From positions 1-20,484 of the forward strand of contig JAGMFA010000018.1 of NCBI GenBank assembly GCA_023127875.1: 20,484 nt of DNA. Reading direction: 5' to 3'. The DNA comes from Candidatus Zixiibacteriota bacterium. GTDB taxonomy: Bacteria > Zixibacteria > MSB-5A5 > SM1-73. The number at the start of each line of letters is the position of its first letter. Position 1 is the first letter of the stretch. The translations under genes and the position numbers were made by a program. Shown piece by piece: positions 7,506 through 14,662 of this stretch. Below the pieces are notes generated by a model that was given only the letters and a program-made list of their open reading frames with translations, did no database searches and was not told the origin of the DNA.

Positions 7506-7946
7506 ATGCCAAATAATAACTTTCATACAAAACTGTGGCAAATTGCTTTTGGGAATTGTGGATACCCCTCTGTCAGCGTAGATAAACAGATGGACGAGTA
7601 TTCTCAAAAATTACCCGGTATTAAACACCGTAAGAAAGATCACGATCCCTTACGAGCAGCAGATTATGAAGATCCTGAACCACACAAGGACAAATGGAGA
7701 ATTGTTTATCGGTTTTATCACATAGCCGTAGATTGTTGGTGGACAAAGTTATCAAAGGAGGAACGGGTGAAATGGAAAAGCAGAATCCAGAATGGATATT
7801 ATCCTTCCGAAATAGATAAATATTTTTGGGAAATAATAGAGGCGATAGCAATAAAGCCATTAAGCATTTATGAGCTATTACCTTGGGAATGTGAGCCTTT
7901 GCCTCCTGGATGGAAAGAATATATTAGAAGCAACTATGCAAAATAA
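7506..7946 (+). CDS. Unrecognised 146-residue ORF
   Basis: I do not recognise this protein. It is rich in tryptophan and tyrosine, notably WRIVYRFYHIAVDCWWTKLS (about residues 64-83), and later YELLPWECEPLPPGWKEYI. It has no signal peptide, membrane segment or repeat. Aromatic-rich composition and a defined PLPPGW-containing end argue for a real protein rather than random translation. The ATG at 7506 (MPNNNFHTKLWQ) is the first ATG; an in-frame TTG at 7470 would add 12 residues. Neither has a clear ribosome binding site. It sits alone between dnaE and a block of palindromes and its base composition looks more AT-rich than dnaE, which fits an accessory or recently acquired gene. It could also be a remnant of a larger gene. 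Confidence 0.55.
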   Translation: MPNNNFHTKLWQIAFGNCGYPSVSVDKQMDEYSQKLPGIKHRKKDHDPLRAADYEDPEPHKDKWRIVYRFYHIAVDCWWTKLSKEERVKWKSRIQNGYYPSEIDKYFWEIIEAIAIKPLSIYELLPWECEPLPPGWKEYIRSNYAK

Positions 7947-7959
7947 TGTTTCCCTTAGT

Positions 7960-7986
7960 TGGCAACGGACGCTTTGTCCGTCGCCA
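7960..7986. repeat. REP-like palindrome, TGGCAACGGAC type
   Basis: TGGCAACGGAC (7960-7970) and GTCCGTCGCCA (7976-7986) form an 11-bp stem with one mismatch and a 5-base loop, 13 bases after the preceding stop codon. It is a variant of the element at 3273-3299. No T-run follows on the + strand. Confidence 0.78.
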
Positions 7987-7992
7987 TAAAGT

Positions 7993-8106
7993 GTCACGGA
8001 CGAGGGTTCATCCTGCCCTTCGGTCCCGAGACCTCACTTCGTGCCGAGCGCACTCAATGCGAGGCAGGGTCGAGGGAAAGGATTCACCCTGAAGGACATC
8101 CGTAAC
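7993..8106. repeat. Composite REP-like block, GTCACGGA arms
   Basis: GTCACGGACGAGGG at the left (from 7993) repeats the start of the elements at 3225 and 3879. GTCACGGA pairs with TCCGTAAC (8099-8106) with one mismatch. Between the arms are further words seen elsewhere in the window, such as GGATTCACCCTGAA (compare 12719-12736) and ACTTCGTGCCGAGCGC (8036-8051, two differences from 12646-12661). The rest of the gap to 8300 shows no firm promoter. Confidence 0.6.
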
Positions 8107-8300
8107 GGAAAGAAAGCTGTTTTCGCTTGACTAATCAGAAAATTGTGTTAAGTTAACATCAGTGGAAAAGAACTCGAGCAACGCAAAAGGACCTACTTGC
8201 ATGCCGAGGCGCAAAAAATCTGGAGCGGGAAGAATAAAAAATCTTGCAGAGAAAACAGATTAGAAATTTGCTGCTTTAATCTTTACTGAAGGAGTTTTTT

Positions 8301-10460
8301 ATGAGAAATTTTAGAATCGCCAATTGTATCCTTCTTTTTTTGGTGCTGATCTTCTTCGCGACCAGCTATGCAATTCCAAAGGACAGAGTTGACAAGGAGA
8401 TAGAGGATATCCAGAAGATGATCGAGGAAAAAGGATATAACTGGACTGCCGGCAGAACTTCTGTTTCTGAGCTTTCAGAAGAAGAATTCCAGAATCTTTT
8501 AGGTTTGAAGGTGCCTGAATGGTACGATGAGTGGTTCAAAACCGCAAAAAAAATAGAAGCTCCTCCCAAAATCTATTTCCCAGATGTTTTTGACTGGCGG
8601 GATTCGGCTGGGGTCACCCCGGTTAAAAGTCAAGGAGGTTGTGGAAGTTGTTGGGCTTTCGGTGCTCTGGCAGCTTTGGAGTCCATGGCGAAAATATATG
8701 GAGAAAAAGAGCTGGATCTTTCGGAACAACAGATTCTTTCCTGCAGAGCCTATGGCTGGGGATGTGATGGGGGCTGGATGAGTTATGCTTATGAGCTGTT
8801 CCGGGATTTCGGCTCGGTGAGCGAAGAATGCATGCCCTACCACGCTAACGATACTGATCCCTGTATTCAAGAATCGTGTGAAGTATTGGCAAAGATAACC
8901 GGATGGATTCCGGTTGCCCACAATGTGGACGCCATCAAAACTGCCCTTCTTACCGGACCGGTATCTTGCGCCATGAGAGCTTACAACGATTTCCAGCACT
9001 ACGACGAAGGATGTTACGAAAACCCCGGGTTGGACCCGCCCAATCATGCGATCCTGCTCATAGGATGGAATGATACTTTATGTGGTGGTGACGGCGCTTG
9101 GATTGGAAAAAACAGCTGGGGCACCGGCTGGGGCATGGGTGGTTACTTTTATATAAAATATAACACCTGTCATATCGGATACGCCACCGATCTTATAAAT
9201 TATATCCCTCCCGGTCCCTTTGTTACCTTAGAAAATTTCTCCGTGAATGACTCGTTGGGAGGCAATGGAAACGGAAGACCGGAACCAGAAGAGACGGTGA
9301 ATATCTATCTGACTCTCTCCAATATATGGGCTACTTTGAATGGAGCGCAAGTTACAGCTTGGGCTGATACGGATGGCATATTTTTCATAAATGACCGTTC
9401 TGATTTTGGTGATATGTCAGTGCATGATACGGTGAATAATTATTCGGATCCGATTCAATTCTGGGTCCCCTCGAATTTCCCTCAAAAAAGGGTGAACTTC
9501 ACCTTCGAGATTACTGGAAACGGGGGCGATTACACCAAAAGCTGGACAGAAGAGATTTGGATCGGTAAATCCAGCATCCTTCTGGTGGACGATGATCAAG
9601 GCTCAAGTATAGAAAATCATTATACCGGGGCTCTGGATCTGTTAGGTCCCTTGTATGATATTTGGGATAAGACCAACCGACCCGATGAAAGTTATAATTT
9701 GTCTGATTATAAGGTGGTGATCTGGTTTACTGGCGATCACAGAGATTCGGTTTTCTCAGATGAGGATATTCAGACCCTGATGACATTTTTAGATAATGGA
9801 GGCGATCTGTTTTTAAGTAGTCAGGATGCGGTGGAGGTTCTCTCCAGCTCATCTGATCCCCAGGATACGCTGTTTTTAAATAACTATCTGCATGTAGGAT
9901 ACGGTGGAAATTTCGGCGAATATCTGATAGCAGAACAAGAGGGGGACGAGATAGGGGATGGTATGTATATTTATCCTTTGGGACCCCCGGGAGCTAACAA
10001 TCAAACCTCCAAAGATATTTTGATTCCCGATTTTGAGGCTGATCCGGTTTTGATCCACAGCCACACTTGGTGGGTTACTGCTCCGGACTCTTTTGCCGCC
10101 GCCAAATTTCAAAATGACTTGTTCAGGGTGGTGGTGTTTGGATTTGGATTCGAGGCAATAAACCCAGACAAAGAAACCCACCAGGGAAAGGATCTCAGCA
10201 AGCCTTATATGGTCATGCAGAAGGTGCTGGATTGGTTGATGACCCCGTCTTATATGCCTGGTGATCCCAATGGTGACCAGACAGTTGATTTAGGGGATGT
10301 GGTCTACTTGATAAATTATCTTTTCAAGGGTGAATCTCCTCCTGAGCCTCTGGCAGCCGGTGATGCCAACGGTGATTGTGTGGTGGATTTGGGAGACGTA
10401 GTTTATCTGATAAATTATCTGTTCAAAGGAGGAGCGCCTCCTGTGGAGGGCTGTGCCTGA
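8301..10460 (+). CDS. Secreted papain-family protease with C-terminal dockerin
   Basis: A 719-residue multidomain exoprotein. A signal peptide (about 1-24) is followed by a short cathepsin-B-like propeptide (YNWTAGRTSVSELSEEEFQNLLG, split here as residues 46-57 and 58-68). The C1A peptidase domain (about 95-303) has the complete active site: Q111 in QGGCGSCWAF, nucleophile C117, H249 in PPNHAILLIGW and N271 in GKNSWGTGWG. Residues 308-420 look like a beta-rich CARDB-type module. Residues 424-647 look like a Rossmann-type glutamine-amidotransferase-like domain (SSILLVDDDQG, YKVVIWFTGDH, FLDNGGDLFLSSQ). The end (653-713) is a dockerin pair: two GDxNGDxxVDLGDVVYLINYLFKG repeats with calcium-loop aspartates. 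AAGGAG at 8289-8294 lies six bases before the ATG. No cohesin or sorting system is nearby. The substrate is unknown; extracellular protein degradation is the likely role. Confidence 0.93.
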   Translation: MRNFRIANCILLFLVLIFFATSYAIPKDRVDKEIEDIQKMIEEKGYNWTAGRTSVSELSEEEFQNLLGLKVPEWYDEWFKTAKKIEAPPKIYFPDVFDWRDSAGVTPVKSQGGCGSCWAFGALAALESMAKIYGEKELDLSEQQILSCRAYGWGCDGGWMSYAYELFRDFGSVSEECMPYHANDTDPCIQESCEVLAKITGWIPVAHNVDAIKTALLTGPVSCAMRAYNDFQHYDEGCYENPGLDPPNHAILLIGWNDTLCGGDGAWIGKNSWGTGWGMGGYFYIKYNTCHIGYATDLINYIPPGPFVTLENFSVNDSLGGNGNGRPEPEETVNIYLTLSNIWATLNGAQVTAWADTDGIFFINDRSDFGDMSVHDTVNNYSDPIQFWVPSNFPQKRVNFTFEITGNGGDYTKSWTEEIWIGKSSILLVDDDQGSSIENHYTGALDLLGPLYDIWDKTNRPDESYNLSDYKVVIWFTGDHRDSVFSDEDIQTLMTFLDNGGDLFLSSQDAVEVLSSSSDPQDTLFLNNYLHVGYGGNFGEYLIAEQEGDEIGDGMYIYPLGPPGANNQTSKDILIPDFEADPVLIHSHTWWVTAPDSFAAAKFQNDLFRVVVFGFGFEAINPDKETHQGKDLSKPYMVMQKVLDWLMTPSYMPGDPNGDQTVDLGDVVYLINYLFKGESPPEPLAAGDANGDCVVDLGDVVYLINYLFKGGAPPVEGCA

Positions 10461-10528
10461 AGCCTGACACTTCAGATCAACGTAAACTTGAAGGGTCATG
10501 CCTTTAGTGGAATCGACTTGGCGGCTTT

Positions 10529-12190
10529 TCAACTCTGAGGTTTAAGGGCTGGCTCAGCCTGAGGGAGGAAAGCCTTTCTTTCTTCATAAGCAGGCAGTTT
10601 GATGATAAACAAGGTATAGGTTCCCTCATCACTGTGCACCTTGATACTCCCGCCATGGTTTTTCACAATCCTGTCAACCGATAACAGCCCCAATCCTAAT
10701 CCATCTCTTTTGGTGGTGAAACGTTCTTTAAAAACTTTTGAAAGATTAGCCGGACTCATACCTATCCCGTTGTCCGAGATCTGAATCTGCACCTCTTGTT
10801 TTTGGTTTGCACCGCTCATCTCTACGGTGATGGTCTTTTTAAGACCCAATACCGGCCCTAAGGCGGAGGCGGCGTTGTCTAAAATAGCATAAAGCATTTG
10901 TTGTAGCTGTCGTTTATTTCCCTTCACTTTTGGCATCCCTTCCCCAAAATGGGTGGCAAAGATGATGTCACGGAATTTCTCCTGTGATTTCAGCAAGAGC
11001 AGTTCCTCTTGGAAGAAACTCGTCAAATCGAGTGGCTCTTCAGTAAGCTCCAGCTTAGGCGATGGGGTCAGATCTGAGAGTATGCCTCTGATATTATCCA
11101 GGGCATTTCTCATGGTGTTCATCGTCTTCAGTGATTTGTTCAAATTGATTTCATCCAGTTCAAAAGGCAAAGTCTCAAAGGCATCAGACAGCGATCTGAC
11201 TTCCTTTCCTAAGGTGGTTGCTACCTCTTCTGCCATCTGTTGTCTTGAGGCCAACTCCTCACCGATTCTTTCTTCTTTTTCTTTGCTTCTTCTTTGGGTC
11301 ACATTCCGGCTTACATAAAGCTGGCCCTCACTTTTTCCCTGGGTATCGAAGACTTCAGTGATGGTGGTGAAAGACAGGAAGTGTTCTCCATTCTTTTTCT
11401 TAGCTGCAATCTCCCCCTCCCACACGCTTCTCTCCTTCAACTCTTTTTGAATGGCCGGAGAAAACTGCGACCAGAAAGCCTCCTTCCAGAGAATCTTGAC
11501 TGGTTTTCCCATTATGTCTTCGCTTTTGTAGCCGAATTCCTTTTCTGCTGCCTTATTAAAAAAGGAGATGAGATCGTCCTCGCCTGTGCAAATTACCGGA
11601 TAAGGAACAGAAGAGAGCAGCCGATCCGAAAAGCTCTTCTCCCCTCCTGTGGTTCTTGAAGATTCATCTGACCATGCCCGGTTTTCTGCCGTCTTTATCA
11701 TGTTCTGCAGCTCACGGTACGCCTGCTGAAGCTGTTCATTTTTCTCCTTCAACTCCTCAATTTCCCGCAGATCAGATTGTTTCAGACGCGAGCTTAGAAC
11801 TTTAACGATCTGATAGGCGACTTGGGGATAATCATTGAAGATGGTGAGAAAATTTGACCTGGACAGTTGTAAAACCTTAGTTGTCTTGATCGCTTGAGCC
11901 GTTGCAGGACGGGGAGATTCGTCAATAAAACCCGGTTCCCCGAAAATATCCCCTTCTCTCCTCAGAGAACGACTGGTCTCCTCTTCTCCTTCTTTGGCTG
12001 CCCGGGTGATCTTTATTGCCCCTTCCTTGATGATATACAGAGTATCCCCCAGGGTCCCTTCTTTAAAAAGCACCTCATCGGAAGAGTAAGTTCTCTCTTT
12101 AAAAAAACCTGCGATCTTTTTCAAACTGAAGGAGTCGAGTGTTGAAAAAATTGGCGTTTTGCGCAATAACTTAATTATCTCAGCAGACAT
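10529..12190 (-). CDS. cNMP-binding/PAS/HATPase sensor protein lacking DHp histidine
   Basis: A 553-residue soluble sensor. Residues about 12-135 form a Crp-type cyclic-nucleotide-binding domain (VLFKEGTLGDTLYIIKEG, GDIFGEPGFIDESPRPATA). A coiled coil (140-170) leads to a PAS domain (about 188-300, ending in the RNVTQRR linker). A helical dimerisation-like region (305-375) precedes a histidine-kinase ATPase (421-535) with N box ILDNA (N439), G1 DNGIG (473-477), FTTK, and G2 GLGLGL. The dimerisation region reads MAEEVATTLGKEVRSL where kinases have a phosphoacceptor such as AHEIRNPL, and it contains no histidine at all. The protein may therefore phosphorylate nothing on itself, use another residue, or act by ATP-driven conformational change. 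The start is preceded by GAGGGGGGAG. No response regulator is adjacent, and the gene converges on the protease gene. Confidence 0.9.
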   Translation of the reverse strand: MSAEIIKLLRKTPIFSTLDSFSLKKIAGFFKERTYSSDEVLFKEGTLGDTLYIIKEGAIKITRAAKEGEEETSRSLRREGDIFGEPGFIDESPRPATAQAIKTTKVLQLSRSNFLTIFNDYPQVAYQIVKVLSSRLKQSDLREIEELKEKNEQLQQAYRELQNMIKTAENRAWSDESSRTTGGEKSFSDRLLSSVPYPVICTGEDDLISFFNKAAEKEFGYKSEDIMGKPVKILWKEAFWSQFSPAIQKELKERSVWEGEIAAKKKNGEHFLSFTTITEVFDTQGKSEGQLYVSRNVTQRRSKEKEERIGEELASRQQMAEEVATTLGKEVRSLSDAFETLPFELDEINLNKSLKTMNTMRNALDNIRGILSDLTPSPKLELTEEPLDLTSFFQEELLLLKSQEKFRDIIFATHFGEGMPKVKGNKRQLQQMLYAILDNAASALGPVLGLKKTITVEMSGANQKQEVQIQISDNGIGMSPANLSKVFKERFTTKRDGLGLGLLSVDRIVKNHGGSIKVHSDEGTYTLFIIKLPAYEERKAFLPQAEPALKPQS

Positions 12191-12267
12191 ACTCCCCCCT
12201 CTGATTTAAGGAAACTTGTCCCCTTTTTTATATCGTCACCTACCGAGGCAAGCTAAAACGTTTTTTG

Positions 12268-12300
12268 TGTTGTGTCAGGACCTCAGTTCTTATGGATCCT
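12268..12300. repeat. 33-bp direct repeat, copy 1
   Basis: The 33-bp copy runs TGTTGTGTCAGGACCTCAGT (12268-12287) and then TCTTATGGATCCT. It matches 12516-12548 at 31 of 33 positions in the same orientation. The two copies bracket a nested inverted repeat. It lies about 80 bases upstream of the sensor gene start (on the minus strand) and might affect its promoter. Confidence 0.88.
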
Positions 12301-12322
12301 ATGCACCTCACCCCCTTTTGTT

Positions 12323-12479
12323 CCCCCTCTCCATAAAGAGGGTGTGTCAGAATTTAGGTTTTTGTAGCCGCAGACTTTAGTCTGCGAAATTGAGATATTG
12401 AAAACCAACAACTTACGTCCATATGGACGGCTACAACTTCAAAACATCATTATGACACAGCCACAAAATGGAGAGGGGG
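12323..12479. repeat. Nested inverted repeat (MITE-like)
   Basis: Three arm pairs are nested: CCCCCTCTCCAT (12323-12334) with ATGGAGAGGGGG (12468-12479), perfect; TGTGTCA (12343-12349) with TGACACA (12453-12459); and TTGTAGCCG (12362-12370) with CGGCTACAA (12428-12436). Inside are two small palindromes, CGCAGACT TT AGTCTGCG (12369-12386) and GTCCATATGGAC (12417-12428). No gene is convincingly encoded. The arrangement looks like a small non-autonomous element or a composite of several palindromes. Confidence 0.8.
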
Positions 12480-12515
12480 ATAGGGAGAGAGGTAAAAACC
12501 TCCGTTTGCTTTTTA

Positions 12516-12548
12516 TGTTGTGTCAGGACCTCAATTCCTATGGATCCT
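12516..12548. repeat. 33-bp direct repeat, copy 2
   Basis: This is the second copy of the repeat at 12268-12300, with G to A and T to C differences. Its end, CCTATGGATCCT, includes the GGATCC palindrome. The inverted word AGGACTGACAC follows at 12551-12561. Confidence 0.88.
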
Positions 12549-12577
12549 GCAGGACTGACACTTTTTTTGAGCGCGTA

Positions 12578-12618
12578 GGCACCCTTACGGGTGCCAGCCA
12601 AGCCGTGAAGGCTTGGCT
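12578..12618. repeat. Two adjacent hairpins
   Basis: GGCACCC TTAC GGGTGCC (12578-12595) is followed directly by AGCCAAGCC GTGAA GGCTTGGCT (12596-12618). Both stems are perfect. Neither is followed by a T-run on either strand. A further pair, AGGACAGGG (12635-12643) with CCCTGTCCT (12678-12686), surrounds the next 50 bases, so 12578-12686 is almost entirely palindromic. Confidence 0.75.
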
Positions 12619-12707
12619 ACGCTACTTTAAAGTTAGGACAGGGACACCTCGTGCTGAGCGCCGCGGTGCAAAGCAAGCCCTGTCCTTTTCCGTGACGTTG
12701 AAAAAAA

Positions 12708-12766
12708 TTGGTAACGGATTCATCCTGAATGGATTCACCGTGAACGGACGAGGCGTCCGTTACCAA
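12708..12766. repeat. REP-like palindrome, TTGGTAACGGA type
   Basis: TTGGTAACGGA (12708-12718) and TCCGTTACCAA (12756-12766) are perfect 11-bp arms. The middle carries GGATTCATCCTGAATGGATT, a word shared with the block at 7993-8106. It is the same family as 3273-3299, more than 9 kb away. Confidence 0.85.
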
Positions 12767-12780
12767 TCAAGAGAACCTTA

Positions 12781-12816
12781 AATTAAAACAAAACAATTAG
12801 GCGGCTTCTGGCCTAA
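12781..12816 (-). terminator. Probable intrinsic terminator after PpiC lipoprotein
   Basis: Read on the minus strand, TTAGGC CAGAAGCC GCCTAA (hairpin 12797-12816) is followed by TTGTTTTGTTTTAATT. It starts 25 bases after the stop of the PpiC-type lipoprotein gene and would end the mfd-ppiC transcript. The stem is only 6 bp, so the call is moderate. Confidence 0.5.
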
Positions 12817-12841
12817 CCTGTGTTTTCGGTTAAGAAATGGC

Positions 12842-14569
12842 TTAACCCTTTTCTGGAGGCGTTTCTTCTTTTTCCTGCACCGTGGACTCTATCACCTCAT
12901 CATAGATTTCTATTTTGTATCGAACTTTGGCGTTTTCCACCCAATTGTTATAGATGGTGTTGTCTTTCTCCCGTCGGGCCATTGAAGTTACTCTATCTTT
13001 TACCTCCTCCAGCGGCTGGAGACTCCCCTCGGTTTTGTTTTCCAATTTGATTAGCGCATATCCTTCGCCAAATTGTCGATCCATTATTTTTATGGGTCCA
13101 CCCAAGCTCCCCTCCTTCATCTCCTGGGCGGCATCAAAAAGCTCCGGATAACGGGTGCGGGTGAAACTTCCCAAATCTCCGCCTGAGTTTTTGGCGTAGG
13201 TTCTGATGGTCTTCTCCATGGCTAAGTTGGCGAAGTTAGCTCCCTTCTTCAATTGTTTGAGAATGTCCTCTGCCTCCTCCTTGGTTTCAACCAGAATCTC
13301 CCTAACCTTAACCTGAGGCTGAATGGTGAATCTGTCCTTATGTCTGTTGTAGTAGCTTTCGATCTCGTCATCCGATATACCTACACCTTTCAGGATAACC
13401 TCGCTTCTCATCTTCTTAGCCATCTCTGCCTCTTCCACTGCCCTCCATTCCCCTTTGAAATCCTCGCTTTCTTCTATGTTCGTTTCTTTTGCCGTATCCA
13501 GAAGGATGTCCTTTATCAGGATTTGAAAAGCGATCTCTTCTATCTTTTCCTGATCAGATAACCGGGGACGATAGACTTGAGGGATTTCATTGAACTTTTG
13601 GGCAAACTCCTCCGCGGTGACTTTTCCCTTGTCATAGGTGAAGAGCGTCATCTCCTTTTCTTCAGGTGCAAACAGGCTTAGATCCAGAAAATCACCCATT
13701 CTCTTCAAGCCGAGGGTATCCGGTGGAATCTCTTCTTTTTTCGTCATCAGAAGATCTAAGGTCTTTTGGTTTATCTCGAACCCCACTTTCTTCCTCAGGT
13801 GCTGGAAATACTCTTTCATCCTTTTTTCTTTTTTGTCTCGCTCCAACTTGGATCGGATCAACCTCTTGGCTTCCTCGTAAGGCGACTGTTCCACCTCTCT
13901 TCGTTCAACCAACTTGATAATGTGCCATCCAAAGGTGGTCTTAACCGGTCTGGAGAGCTCTCCATCTTTCATTTTAAAAGCCGCCTCTTGAAACTCCGGC
14001 ACCATCTTTCCCCAACGGAAAAATCCTAAATCTCCGGCATTATCCTTGACGGTGGGGTCAATGCTTCTCTCCTTAGCCAGTTGGGCGAAATCCGCCCCCT
14101 CCTTCAACATCTGACAGATGTTATCCGCCTGTTCTTTGGTCTCCACCAGTATATGCCAGGCATGCATCTCCTCCTGCATCTTTTTATACTCCCTTTTCAT
14201 CTCCGACTCAGTGGCTTTAGCCTTGTCCGCAATCTCCTTTTTATACAGCACATTCAAAAGTAAGCGCTCTTTCTGTTCTGCAAAACTTGCGTCGGCTTGC
14301 ACCTGGTTGTCAATGCCCTCCTTATATGCCTCCATGATCACCACCTGATCACCGATCATCTTGTTCACTAACTCCTTTTTTCGCTGAAGCTCTGATACCC
14401 CCTGGATCATAATCTGGGAAGCCTCCTTCCATCCCTTTTCCAGATCCTCCACGGTGATTGTCCGATCCCCCACCTTAGCTACAATCTTTCCCTCCTTCTT
14501 GGTGGCACACCCAGAGAATGAAGCTAAAACCAACATTCCCATAAGCACTACTATGGTCGCCTTCTTCAC
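12842..14569 (-). CDS. PpiC/SurA-type peptidyl-prolyl isomerase lipoprotein
   Basis: A 575-residue envelope foldase. The N-terminus is a lipoprotein signal with lipobox FSGC (C21), so it should be anchored in a membrane facing the periplasm. A SurA-like helical domain (about 28-130) precedes one normal parvulin domain (138-223, WHILVETKEQA ... AGDLGFF ... FGWHIIKL, with H139 and H216). A long helical insert (225-415) leads to a second parvulin-like domain (421-510). In this domain both histidine positions are changed (REILVETKEEA and FGEGYALIKL), though GGDLGSF is kept; it is probably a chaperone module without catalysis. The start is GTG (14567-14569), chosen because it follows a strong AAGGAGGAG site five or six bases away. 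It lies 93 bases downstream of mfd in the same direction, and a probable terminator follows it. mfd next to a PpiC/SurA gene is a recurring bacterial arrangement, recalled from memory. Confidence 0.92.
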   Translation of the reverse strand: MKKATIVVLMGMLVLASFSGCATKKEGKIVAKVGDRTITVEDLEKGWKEASQIMIQGVSELQRKKELVNKMIGDQVVIMEAYKEGIDNQVQADASFAEQKERLLLNVLYKKEIADKAKATESEMKREYKKMQEEMHAWHILVETKEQADNICQMLKEGADFAQLAKERSIDPTVKDNAGDLGFFRWGKMVPEFQEAAFKMKDGELSRPVKTTFGWHIIKLVERREVEQSPYEEAKRLIRSKLERDKKEKRMKEYFQHLRKKVGFEINQKTLDLLMTKKEEIPPDTLGLKRMGDFLDLSLFAPEEKEMTLFTYDKGKVTAEEFAQKFNEIPQVYRPRLSDQEKIEEIAFQILIKDILLDTAKETNIEESEDFKGEWRAVEEAEMAKKMRSEVILKGVGISDDEIESYYNRHKDRFTIQPQVKVREILVETKEEAEDILKQLKKGANFANLAMEKTIRTYAKNSGGDLGSFTRTRYPELFDAAQEMKEGSLGGPIKIMDRQFGEGYALIKLENKTEGSLQPLEEVKDRVTSMARREKDNTIYNNWVENAKVRYKIEIYDEVIESTVQEKEETPPEKG

Positions 14570-14662
14570 GTTACTCCTCCTTAGGTTAAAGGTAGAAATC
14601 TTGGTTTACGAAATCAGCATTTTTCGCATCCGCCTCCAGATATCGACCAATATAAACCACCC

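Noticed and set aside
8126..8155. Sigma-70 promoter before the protease gene (TTGACT ... TAAGTT)
   Set aside because: The -35-like word is good, but the -10 match is poor; not enough to list as a promoter.
10461..10528. Terminator between the convergent protease and sensor genes
   Set aside because: Only a 5-bp CTTCA/TGAAG stem is seen, with a long loop and no T-run.
12398..12781. 127-codon open frame on the + strand
   Set aside because: It begins inside the nested inverted repeat and runs through several palindromes; the translation looks like repeat sequence and has no recognisable domain or ribosome binding site.
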